This document shows, piece by piece, positions 1 through 10,500 of a stretch of DNA of 64,000 bases. The translations under genes were made by a program, and so were the position numbers. Source of the DNA: Clavelina lepadiformis. Taxonomy: Eukaryota > Chordata > Ascidiacea > Aplousobranchia > Clavelinidae. Position 1 is the first letter of the stretch; every line of letters starts with the position of its first letter. The notes below the pieces were generated by a model, which saw nothing but the letters and a program-made list of their open reading frames with translations, ran no database searches and was not told the DNA's origin. The stretch is from NCBI RefSeq assembly GCF_947623445.1, contig NC_135244.1:5766001-5830000 (forward strand). Reading direction: 5' to 3'.

Positions 1-373
1 ATCTGTACAAAATTTTAATTTCCTGATTTTGTTCAATAAGCATTTATAATAGAACGAAACACTAACGGTAGTAGATTACTATAAAGGAAAATCACTTTTA
101 AGTGAAACGATGTGCCATATAATATAACATATATCTTCAGTTCTATACCGTACATACACTTAGCAACTGTTTGCACAAGGGTGAAAGGTGCCACCAACAA
201 TCATGCAAAGTATCAAGTTCGCTGCAACTGCCTTTGGCCATCCTCACAAAAGTTGCTTTAGGATTGTGTTTTAGTGTTACTACATTTTACTTTCACGGAG
301 TAAAATTTAAAGGTAGCGTTTTGCCGATCAATGCTCGTATTTTTTTCACTTCCAATGATCTATCACTGTGTAG

Positions 374-1517
374 GTGTTTTCCGAATGGTGAGCCACCAAG
401 TGATCAACCATCTACTTTTGATTTGAAGTGTACGGGTGATGTAGATGTGATTATTGAGGGACAAAAAAGCTTTCCAAGTGGACACTCATCCTGTAAGCTG
501 ACATAGGCAGCGGAAACTCTATTCTACTAACTCCTATGCTTTTATTAACCATTGCATTCACTCTTTATTTCCGATCATTTCAATTGTCCTAAAAGTTTTT
601 ATCTATTATGTATTAATTTGTATCAAATTTTTGCAGTTTCTTTTGTAAGTTTGGGATTTTGTGCTCTATACATGGCTGGTAAACTCCAATGTTTCAACTC
701 TTATGGACGAGAAAGGTCATGGAGGTTTTGCGTTTGTCTCACTCCACTTATTGTTGCCCTTATAATTGCTATAGGCAGGACATGTGATTACCGACACCAT
801 TGGCAAGGTAGGTATTGTCACCTAATTGATAAAATGAGTACCATAATAAAAGCATTGTTTTTGGGTTAAAACCTCTACAAAATTCATATGACTATGCATC
901 TACAGCAGAGGTTGGGAACCTATGGCTCGCGAGCCAGATATGGCTCTTTTGATGACGGCATCTGGCTCGCAGATAAATCTAAGCTCGCATTTCTTAGCAC
1001 AATTGTTACGAATAAAACTTTTCTGTTATTTGTAGTTTTGTAATTTCTGTACCATGCAGCACCAGAAATCGCATTAACAGTAATTAGCATGTTATTAAAG
1101 AGTAAATTCAGACATTTACCGTTGTCTAAAATAGTTGGTTTTGCTTAAAACTGCACACGTTAGTTGCATTAAGTGTTGAAAAATATTATATGGCTCTAAC
1201 GGAAATAAAATTAACAATATGTGGCTTTCATGGCTCCTTCGCCAAAAAGGTTCCCGACCCCTGATCTACAGTATCATTCAATTATTGTGATCGCAAAAAC
1301 CTATTGCCAATCAATTGTGAAGACATGTTTATTTATTACAGATGTGGTTGTTGGGTCCATTCTTGGATTTTCCATTGCTTACATAGTGTATAGACAGTAC
1401 TATCCATCACTGTACTCTGACAATTGTTATCAACCATACAGCAAACAATTGTCAAGAATTCAGTCGAAGCAAGAGCTGAATGAAGTGTTGACCAGCAATC
1501 CGGTTAAGTTAATGTAA
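374..1517 (+). CDS. PLPP4/5: PAP2-family lipid phosphatase, PLPP4/5-like (5' partial)
   Basis: Three C-terminal exons: 374-492, 637-807 and 1342-1517 (stop TAA), with GT-AG borders and matching phases, giving about 155 residues. Human PLPP5 is about 264, so the N-terminal 100 or so lie left of the window. The enzyme family dephosphorylates phosphatidic and diacylglycerol-pyrophosphate lipids in membranes of the secretory system. Motif C2 is seen as FPSGHSS at the end of the first exon, and motif C3 spans the last junction ([11 protein letters not shown], then D), with its catalytic His and the conserved Asp present. The usual Ser of C3 (SR...) is Gly here, which is unusual. Motif C1 would be upstream. 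Hydrophobic segments follow both motifs, and the tail has the YRQYYP signature of PLPP4/5. A hAT MITE lies in the last intron. The family call is firm; the choice between PLPP4 and PLPP5 is not resolvable. Confidence 0.9.
906..1263. mobile_element. hAT-type MITE in PLPP intron
   Basis: A non-coding 358-bp element flanked by a perfect 8-bp direct repeat (atctacag at 898-905 and 1264-1271), the target-site size of hAT transposons. The ends are imperfect inverted repeats: the left begins cagaggttgggaacc and the right ends ggttcccgacccctg. Subterminal 'ggctc' repeats recur inside. It sits wholly within the last PLPP intron and does not disturb either splice site. Confidence 0.85.
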
Positions 1518-4500
1518 AGCTGATAAGCACATGATGTAGTTAAACTAAAAGGGACCATCACCAAAGGATAATTAATTGATGGTGTTATACTGCATGCAGT
1601 TTTTTTGTGATTTTTGATGGTGACTTCTGGCAATAATTTTGTGCAATAGATTAAATATTTTTTCTCCTTTATATTTTTACAAAAGTGGGTGTGGATGTGT
1701 AACTAAAAGAATGATTTTTCCAACTTTTTACTACCTTTAGCGAATTTTTTCAAAATTTTAGTATGGAAAACTTTCTAGTGTATTATGAAACTTCCCCCTT
1801 TTACTAATATAATAGGCCCTTGAGCTACCATTCCTTTTTTAAAGCTTTGTACGTTTATTGATACTTATGGTCTAATCAGAGTAATTGTTTCATTTTTAAA
1901 GAAGAAATATTGCGTTTTGGCTAGTTTTGTGTCAGTCATGTTGTCACAGCTGTTAATGTACAAGGCCAAGGGTTGAATTGTGTATTTACTTTTCTTGCTT
2001 CGGTGGCTGGTGCCTGGTGGAGGGTGTGACGGTTACGTCACGAGTAATGAGCTGTTACTTTTCTCACTCACTTATTAAGACTACGCAATGACGTCAGATA
2101 AATTACCTCGCTTGAACTGGTGTGCCCTATATATACTCTCGTGTTGTTTGCAATTGCCCCTTTTTACGTGATCGATTTTATTGGTTACTACTGCGCAATG
2201 TAACATTCAGTAAGCTTTGCCCGAAAGTGAAAGCCTTCGTGTCTGATAATAAATAAAATGGGAACTTTAAAATTTCGTAATTTGTATACCGGTAGACAGA
2301 AATAAGCAACCAACAGCATAGTCACGCCGTTTGAGAAAAAAGAACTATCATCGAAGCAGAAGTAAAACAAATTATCATGTTCGATCGTAATCGTTCATAT
2401 TCCAACAATAACCGCCAACATACGCGGTCATTATGACAGATCTGTTTGTTGTGTAATATTTCACACAAGCAACACAAAAAAAATGTTCATTTGTAATAAA
2501 TGGTGCCTCGATGAGTTCGAAATTGTTGAGTTAGTTGCATATAGGGCGAGAAAGAATGTTACCAGCTATAAATGAAGTTTTGATGACCAAGTTTCAACAG
2601 CAAGATCAGCAAACTACAAACGCTAGTCAACGAGGTAGCTTTCAAGAAATTTTATCTCCAATATAAGCAACAAGGCCAATTCGAAAACAACAGAACTAAT
2701 GGCATTGCTACCTGGTTGATGTGATGAAGTCTTGATCGCCTAACCGACGTGTTATACATCTCCAAGAGCATGAGAAAACTATTGTATATATTTTTTACGC
2801 ATCAAGAAACAAAGTCCACTGGACATCGCAACACACTGAATCTTACTACCGTGAACAAGGCTTGCTACAGCCGCAGAACGACACACGCAAACGTGATCGC
2901 TCATTATTTTAACGTTCGACACGCAAGGGAAATGCGACACTTCTGTAAGCTTATGCCTCGTGTTTTGTATAACAAGTGAAATGGTGTTTTGACATTTCTT
3001 ATATTTGCCGAGCTCTGTCATTGTACTGTACTAAATTCTTATTTTAATGACTGAAATGAATACTATAACCACAGAAATAATTTTGTTGAATTCAGCTTGC
3101 CTTTCAATTTCATTTTCATTTGTTAAATCGCGTTGCTGTTTAAAACTAGGTTACAAATGCAACAATGTTTTTTATGGTTTCAGGCGAAAATACAGATGTT
3201 AATTTAGTTAATTGATATTGCCATTTTCAGAATGATGGTGGCTGAACCGTGTTAACCCTGTATGGAACGTAAGGTGTTTGTACACCGGACAGAGTAATGT
3301 TCACCAGTAAGCAAAAAAAGTGTGCACCAAATATTACAGTTTGGGAATTATTTAGCTTACCAAGTAGCTTTTTTGACCCATTTTGTGCACCAAATACGGA
3401 TAAATAATTTTTTTCCACACGGGCCAAATACAGCATGTAATAAGTATATACAGTATAGTAATAAAATAGAACGCAGAATATTGGTTGGCACTCTAGGGTT
3501 AACTTATAATTTCTCTTCACAAGCATCAGATTACTTCATCAGTACACTTATTGCTTTTAATACCACAATAGTATCAATATCATTACCACCTCAGTACTCT
3601 AAGTACACCTAATGAAACAAAAAAAAAATCAAAAAATAATAGTTAACTCCCAGTGTGCTATCGATTACTCTGTCAGTGACAGGAAAAATTGCAATTAATG
3701 AATTTGTTTACGACCAAACAATGGTGGTTATGACGCCATAACTTGACCGATCCATGTCCGTCTATGAATGATTTCATGCGAGTCGAGGTTTAAATGTGCG
3801 CACTCAGCCACTCACTGTGCAGCACCTAATTATAAGGATAAAATTGAATTAGTGATGTAAAATAATGTAAAGAGAACGAAAAAAACAAAAGAAAATGTCA
3901 GATGTTAATATTTTGTAATGCACGGACTGAGATGAACTCTATTTAACAGCAGAATGTTCTTTTTTTTTCTCTGACGGATAAAGCGGTGCCTTCCTAGAAG
4001 TGTGGTTTTCTTGCTTGCATTTTACTGGACCATATGGCAGCACGTGATTCCTTTGTAGTTGTAGTCTGTCCATCGGCCCGATTTTTCGCATAGATTCATT
4101 CTTGCCAATTAATTAATTATCTACCTATCAGCTACTGTCGCCAGTCAAATAGGGCATTTATTGAATAGCGTTCTTCACTTTCAAAGAGTAACCGCGATTT
4201 CGGTCTTGAAGGACGGCAGCATCATAGAAAAAATGTCTTGGGTTTGATGTCCAGATAGCGCGAGAGTAGGGTAATTGCCGCTTCATTATCTCTGCAGCAT
4301 AAGGCTCTGACATCATCGATATGCGGTTGCCGGAAAGCTGGTCATGTTATGGATGGGTGACTTATCACAGACAAACGGTTTTTAATTTTTTAACGCAACA
4401 CCTAAATTACCCGCGTCACTAATCACTATAACCTTATGAAAAAGGCGCGGAGCCCAAAAATTTTACGTCTAAAAAGGAAATGCATTTTCATATTAAACGA

Positions 4501-5734
4501 AAATAGTCGCAAGTTACGACTTAATATTTCGAAAAGCCGTACACAATGATTTTAAAACGCCTTTTAACCACGTAGTATATCATTTTCCATATGAAAGCTG
4601 ATAAAGAGTAGCAAACAAGAAAATCTGACACAACAAAAAGTAATAAAAACTTCTATGACCGAAAAAATTAGTCCATGAGGGGGACCACGGTCCTCCCTAA
4701 AGTCGTTATAGTGCACTTGCAGCATTAATTGTCTGAAATGCGTGAATAAAAATGACTTTGTAATAAAAAAAGAAACTTAGTTCTTGTTCTTTGTAGGCTG
4801 TATTCCTTTTTTCTAATGATTGGAATAAGTTTTCATAAAATTTGAAATGTCTCCGAAATAAAGTGCTCAGTTAGCACAAATGCAAGGAACGTCTGATTCA
4901 ATTTAGAAACAAATTAACTTCCAAGCGACCACGCGTGGTCAAGGGACCAACGATACCGAGGTAGCCGAGCCAACCAGCTGTTATTCTTCACTACAAGAAA
5001 AAACAAGAGCAGCACGCATGCAGATAAACAACGGTTTCTGATTTCTGAAAATAAGTTAATTGAATTGCGATGATTGTAACTTCCAACACGGCAAAATCTT
5101 CAATTTTTCAATTATCTACTTGCGTTTCTTATGTCCGCAGTGCTAATTGAAACAAAAATAAGACATTATATCTGGTCTGTATTTTAAAACTAATGCATCA
5201 ATCAAACATCATTCGAACTCTTTGAACGATCATCTGTAACAAAGCTTTTGTGACACACAATCGATGATGTCACATGCTGTAACACTGAAGTACAAAACGA
5301 ATTGCCACGGCGCCAACAGAGGTTTACACTTTCTGAATGATTTTCTAGTTCGATATAAACAGCAATATGTCTAAAAAAACACAATATGCATCTACATATG
5401 TTGGCCAGGTGGTTTGGTGCCAATACAAATTAAAACGACCAGTATAAAAATGGTGTTGCCAAAAAGAAGAACATTTTGGGATGTTAACGCGTCCTCGGGG
5501 GTCAATTCAATTGTCATGAAAAAAGATGACAAATTCTCCAAAAGGAGCACGTGTGACAACACTAAATTACTAAGCTGGTAAGCTCGCTCGCTAATTGAAA
5601 TAAATGTTATTTTTCAACTTAAAATTGCATTGTTTTTTAAAGTCTAAATTAATTCAGAACTAATGTCTTTGACCCAAACGACATCGCAATGCTTTCTACT
5701 CCCTGCCTAAAATGAGATTGATATTCCCTTCAGT
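1518..5734. other. Intergenic, no supported gene
   Basis: 4.2 kb with only short, composition-like open frames. An ATTAAA at about 1650 could be the PLPP polyadenylation signal. A palindromic CRE (TGACGTCA, 2089-2096) lies about 30 bp before a TATA-like run (ctatatatactc, about 2127), an arrangement like a core promoter, but no convincing gene follows. The stretch 2550-2980 reads like decayed coding sequence with several stops and was not assigned. Confidence 0.6.
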
Positions 5735-5924
5735 GAAAATCTGCTGGTCACCGCGTTATGATTCAGCAGCTTCGGTAAATGGGCGTCAGTGAAATAACGA
5801 TTTTGTAAATGCAATGCCAAAATTTGCGCCACGTCAAATTTATACTTATAATACGAAGTGATTATTTTACCGCTGTCTGTTCACCAAAGTTGCAGAATCA
5901 CAATACGGTGACCAGCAGATTTTC
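5735..5924. mobile_element. Fold-back (hairpin) MITE
   Basis: The sequence starting gaaaatctgctggtcaccg at 5735 returns as its reverse complement ending at 5924 (cggtgaccagcagattttc). The inverted arms continue inward with mismatches for about 75 bp each, leaving only a short centre. The first 19 bases are a perfect inverted pair. It encodes nothing and has the structure of a fold-back miniature transposon; no clear target duplication was found. Confidence 0.7.
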
Positions 5925-7406
5925 AATTATGCGTTCATGACTCTCGTTTTATACGGCTTGATCATACACTTCTATTTATTTTCTGCTGCAAATAATTTCT
6001 GTTTTAATAAATGGACCCGATTTTGAAGTCTTGGCTTCACCCTGTTAATTCATGCCACTACCACCAGTTGTCAAGTAGCGACTGTCAAAAGATGAAACTC
6101 ATGAGAATTTCACTGCACTTGCAACCTTTGTAATCTTATGCGATTTTATGATGACATTTTGCCACACAAAATGTATGTTTTTAATGCCATTTCGTGACGT
6201 CAAGACAGAATTTCATGCAAACTTTCCATACAGCGGTTATGTTATTGTTTTTAGGCTACTGCTGCTGTAGCTCTAACTTTGTTGGTAAAATAGGCATTTG
6301 TTGCAATAACAAGATTGAATTTCAGTTTTTCAAAAGGCGTCCAGCCTAATTCATTCAGCTACCATAGCTCATTGTTATTAACATGATGGACTTCATATGT
6401 CAAATACGCAAACAATTGTTAAAAAGAGGCCTAGCCTAGAAAATACGGTACTTCCGTATAGAAAGTTAGGTTTAGTAAAAACGGACCACTTTTAGTTTGA
6501 CAGGGTAGGCCCATACGCGGTACGTTTTTTTATGATGTTTTCTCTTTTTAAAATTTTTGTGCAACCACAAGCAGTAGAACTGGTTTACAATAAAGACATA
6601 CCGTATATCATAAAAACTAACAATTCACATGCAACTATTTCTTCAAATCCAAAGTAGGTTACCAATTATTTCCAACTAATTACAGTAACGGCGTTACTTC
6701 CAACATTTATTTCACCATATAGGCCTATAATATTCATTCATTTAATTCAAATTCTTTTGTTTATTGGTTATTTTTGTGCAATTTCGTACTTGTCTTGTAT
6801 TATAAATTAAATACTCATTTTTCAAATACTTCAATTCTAAACAAGTGAGCTTTACTGAATTATTATCCAAAATTATTGAAATTACTGAATTATTAATTAT
6901 CCAAAAACGTTAATAGTTTTTAACATAAGAAAAGTATGACATCTCCATTAGTTTAACTTTTGTCATTAATTTTGGAAATCCAGTTTAATGGTTTAATGGT
7001 GACTAACCATGCATCCATGTAAGTCCGTAAGTGCATAGTTCACCAAAATATCACAAATGTGGGTGCTGGTGCACCAGGCTGCTAAGTTTATCTGTTTGTA
7101 GTGCACATGAAACATTGTATATTCCATGTGCGCTTTTCTCAAACAGTAGATGCGGGTAAATGCACAGGCCATATTTTGTGCACTTTACAAAGCAGTCACT
7201 TTGCGGTCCAGGCGATTCATACTCCCACTGGATTACTGCTATGTCCAGTGTATATATGCTATTGCACTAATTCGCTCAATTTTTAGTCCAAAAGTGGTGA
7301 TATTGACCACATCAACAAATTTCTCAATACCAGTAGGCTAATACCTACTGGAATTCAGGTTTTTGAGCTGCCATTTTGACTAACACCAGATGTTTTGCAT
7401 TTCCAG
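5925..7406. other. Intergenic, upstream of huntingtin
   Basis: AT-rich spacer with no supported gene. It contains a palindromic CRE (TGACGTCA, 6195-6202) and, immediately upstream of the presumed huntingtin 5' end, a perfect 8-bp stem with a 6-base loop (7330-7351). Because the huntingtin mRNA appears to be trans-spliced, the true transcription start could lie anywhere in this interval and cannot be placed. Confidence 0.5.
7401..7406 (+). other. Probable spliced-leader trans-splice acceptor of huntingtin
   Basis: A pyrimidine-rich run ending in ttccag precedes the huntingtin start codon by 95 bases with no matching donor upstream in recognisable coding sequence. Ciona huntingtin mRNA is reported (as I recall) to be spliced-leader trans-spliced with a 5' UTR of about this length, which fits this AG as the acceptor. 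This is inference from sequence plus that recollection. Confidence 0.55.
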
Positions 7407-7424
7407 GTTTGTTGGTCGTGCAAC

Positions 7425-7463
7425 ATGTGAAACAAAATGCTTACACAGATCTATCGTCTATAA
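7425..7463 (+). promoter_or_regulatory. Two upstream mini-ORFs in the huntingtin 5' leader
   Basis: Between the acceptor at 7406 and the main ATG at 7502 there are two out-of-frame starts. One is an immediate start-stop (ATG TGA, 7425-7430). The second is an eight-codon ORF encoding MLTQIYRL (7437-7463). Both close before the main start. Start-stop elements and short uORFs usually lower initiation at the main ATG; that effect is inferred here. Confidence 0.6.
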
Positions 7464-7501
7464 AGTGTGGTATTAGTAAAACTAATTTTCCCCCATTTAG
7501 C

Positions 7502-10500
7502 ATGGAGAAAGTGATCAAGTCTGTAAATGCTCTGAAGTTTTTTTATGGTGGATTATTAAGTGAAGACAAACTGTAAGATTTCAATTCCTGAAATACCCCT
7601 GTACCCCTGCTTATCTAAATTACATTTGTATTAAACATAACTTTTAAACTATTTTTATGTTCAGTCTTTTTTGCTTTATTTCAATTGTCATTAAATTTCA
7701 GGCAAAAGGAATCAACCTTAATTCCGAAGGAGAGGCAGTTAAATTGCAATGTCATTGCAGAATCTTTGATATTAACATCCGTTAAAAACAACAACGATTT
7801 TCCTGGACTTCTTGGTATGCCATAGCTTTGGAAACACAAATTAAGTATTCTGTGGAAATTATATATATATTTTGTTGTTTTTGCAGCTGTGTCAATTGAA
7901 ACTCTTTTGCAAGCATGTAGCGATGAAAGTGCAGATGTTCGTTTAGGTGCTGAGGAATGTTTAAACAAAGTTATAAAAGGCCTGTATGATACAAGCATCA
8001 GCAAAATTCTTGTTGAGTTATATAAGGAAATTAAAAAGGTTAATTTATGCATTATGACATACCCTGTCTGATTAATGGTCATCGTTTTGCTTGTGTAGAA
8101 AACTTTCATGATTACCTGTGGTACTCAGATCACCTGAAAACAGTTTTCAATCCAAGGCTAACAATATCTTCAATTCGATAAAGAATAATAGTGTTTTGAT
8201 AGTTGCCATCATTAAGTTTAGGCAATCAGGAAAAGTTTTCCTCTCAAACAGGATGGTAACATTGGTCAGTTTGTGATTTTTGGTCCTGTTGTTTCAAACC
8301 TGTTCAGTATAATTCAATGTTTGTTTAGTATTTGTTGTCACATCTTTTCTTACAGAATAGCCAAGCTCGAAGCTTAAGAGGAGCACTTACACGATTCTCT
8401 GATCTATGCTTCAATATACGACCGGCAAAATGCAGGCCTTATATTTTAAATCTTTTGCCATGTTTAGCTCGCATATCGCAAAGAGATGAAGATATTGTCC
8501 AGGAATGTTTGGCGCCTTCTATTGCTGTAAGTTAATTCGTTCCATGAAGAAGCAGCATCAGAGTTCACAAATGGTTTTTCCTGCCAACTTTTTATATTAT
8601 ATTGGCATTTTCTAATCACAACTGTTTTTCTTGATTATATTTTAATTTTTTATAAAAGTACCAATTTTTTTTAAAAAATTTATGCAGTTAGTGTTACCAA
8701 TACTATAAAATTTTTATGGTCTATTGCATTGGCATGTTCATCTTTGATTTTGTAGAAAATATTTGGAAATCTTGGTACCTTTGCCAGTGAAAGTGAGGTT
8801 CAGGGTTTGATTGCATCTTTTTTGAAGAACACATCACACCAGTCTGTGACTATGCGAAGAACAGCTAGCAGCTGTTTGTTTTCTATTGTTGTAAATTCAA
8901 GAAAACTTGTCCTTGTTATCGGTCCTATGATACGTTCTGTTTTAGGTAAGACTTTTTCCAGTAAATTGTGTTCACTAAAGCTTTTTTCATTTTGCTCCTA
9001 GAGTTCCGATATTTTTAGTGGTTTTTTCCGTTTTGTTTCCAGATATTTTATGCCAGAGGTGTGATGACCGGAACACAATATTAGGCTGTTTGCAAACTTT
9101 CAGAACTATTATACCACTCTTATTGGAACCACCTTGTCGTGCTGACCAAGACTTTAAAATACTTCTTATTACGGTGAACTTTACAGCTTTTACTAATCAA
9201 GATTTATAGAATATTCATATCAAAATACTGACAAGAATGGGGTGTGGAAGGTGCAATGTACCCTTAACCATTATAGAACCGGTACCACACCCTTGAAATA
9301 AGCGTTCTCTTGTTAGCTTAAGTCATGTGTGGCATCTGTAACAAGAATTGGGAAACCCACGGGCAACAGAAATAAACTTTTTTAATGATAAATGTATTGA
9401 AAATTTAAAATGTACAAATGAATATACCATGTTATTCTGGGCAGATATCGTTTGGCATCAGGGGCCTGATAGATCAGGCCTGGGCAATCAACGTGTTAAA
9501 AAGTTGGTGCTCAAAACACTTTGCCTCATGAATTGTTTACTTTATTTTATATCATTTGTGTTTATTACACATTGCAGGTATTTGAAGCCTCATTGCATTA
9601 TTTATGTAATGTTGATCACACGATTGTTACCTCAGCTTTGGAGCTTCTGGAACAGCTTTTAAAATCTTTTATGTTTGATATCAGTCATCTTCTTCTAAGT
9701 TCAACTTCATTTAGAGAACCCACATTTGCAGTCGCCATTGATTCTGCACATGAAATTTCTGCAGGTATGTAGCTATATAGACAGAGTATTATAGGTAGGT
9801 CTAAGTATTTTCGATGAAGAGTAATTTTCCTCTTAAGTGCACACCTAGAAGTTCCCATCCCAACTCAGTACACAAGAATTCTGGATTTTATTAAGTTTAT
9901 CAGCAATTTAATTCTCATGAGTATCAAAACAGATCAAACACCTGAAAATGTGGTAAAAATGTTAAAAAGTCATCTGTGGGGGATAGATTAAGGTATAGAT
10001 AGAACAATTACTGTTGTCAAGTATGCCAGAGCAAATAATGGTGTTAACAATTGCTTAGTAGGTACCCATCTAGACAAATTCACGCTAGATGCTCAAACTC
10101 AAGTTACGTACTTAACCGGGAGATTACTGTAAACGGAAAATGAATAACACTTTGCATTTATTTATCATCGGCATAACTCGAAGCTGTACTATTTTGTTCG
10201 ATTGGTCACTTGTCATGAATTATAATGACTAGCAATATATTTAGTTTGGTTGCTGCTAACATTTCTATAATTTTTTCACAAATATTTTTGTTTCATCTTT
10301 TTATCCTTTTAGAAAACAGTAGCAGTTTGTCTACAAATGGTGACAATCATGAATTAACTTCAATTTCCCGTGATGTAGACAATGAAAACACGTCAAGTAC
10401 AGATAAAACTACTGAGACACTAATTACTAGCAATACAAATTCAGCTGCCCCACAATTACTTTCTTCCAAAGATCTTTACACACCTAAAACAGAAAGTTCA

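Noticed and set aside
2749..3021. Overlapping short frames on both strands
   Set aside because: No family resemblance, no splice partners, and low-information composition; possibly decayed repeat sequence.
7681..8109. 142-codon minus-strand frame
   Set aside because: It is antisense to huntingtin exons 2 and 3, whose plus-strand translation matches the family exactly.
9462..9495. Inverted repeat ggcctgatagatcaggcc in a huntingtin intron
   Set aside because: Short perfect palindrome without flanking duplication or repeat ends; likely chance.
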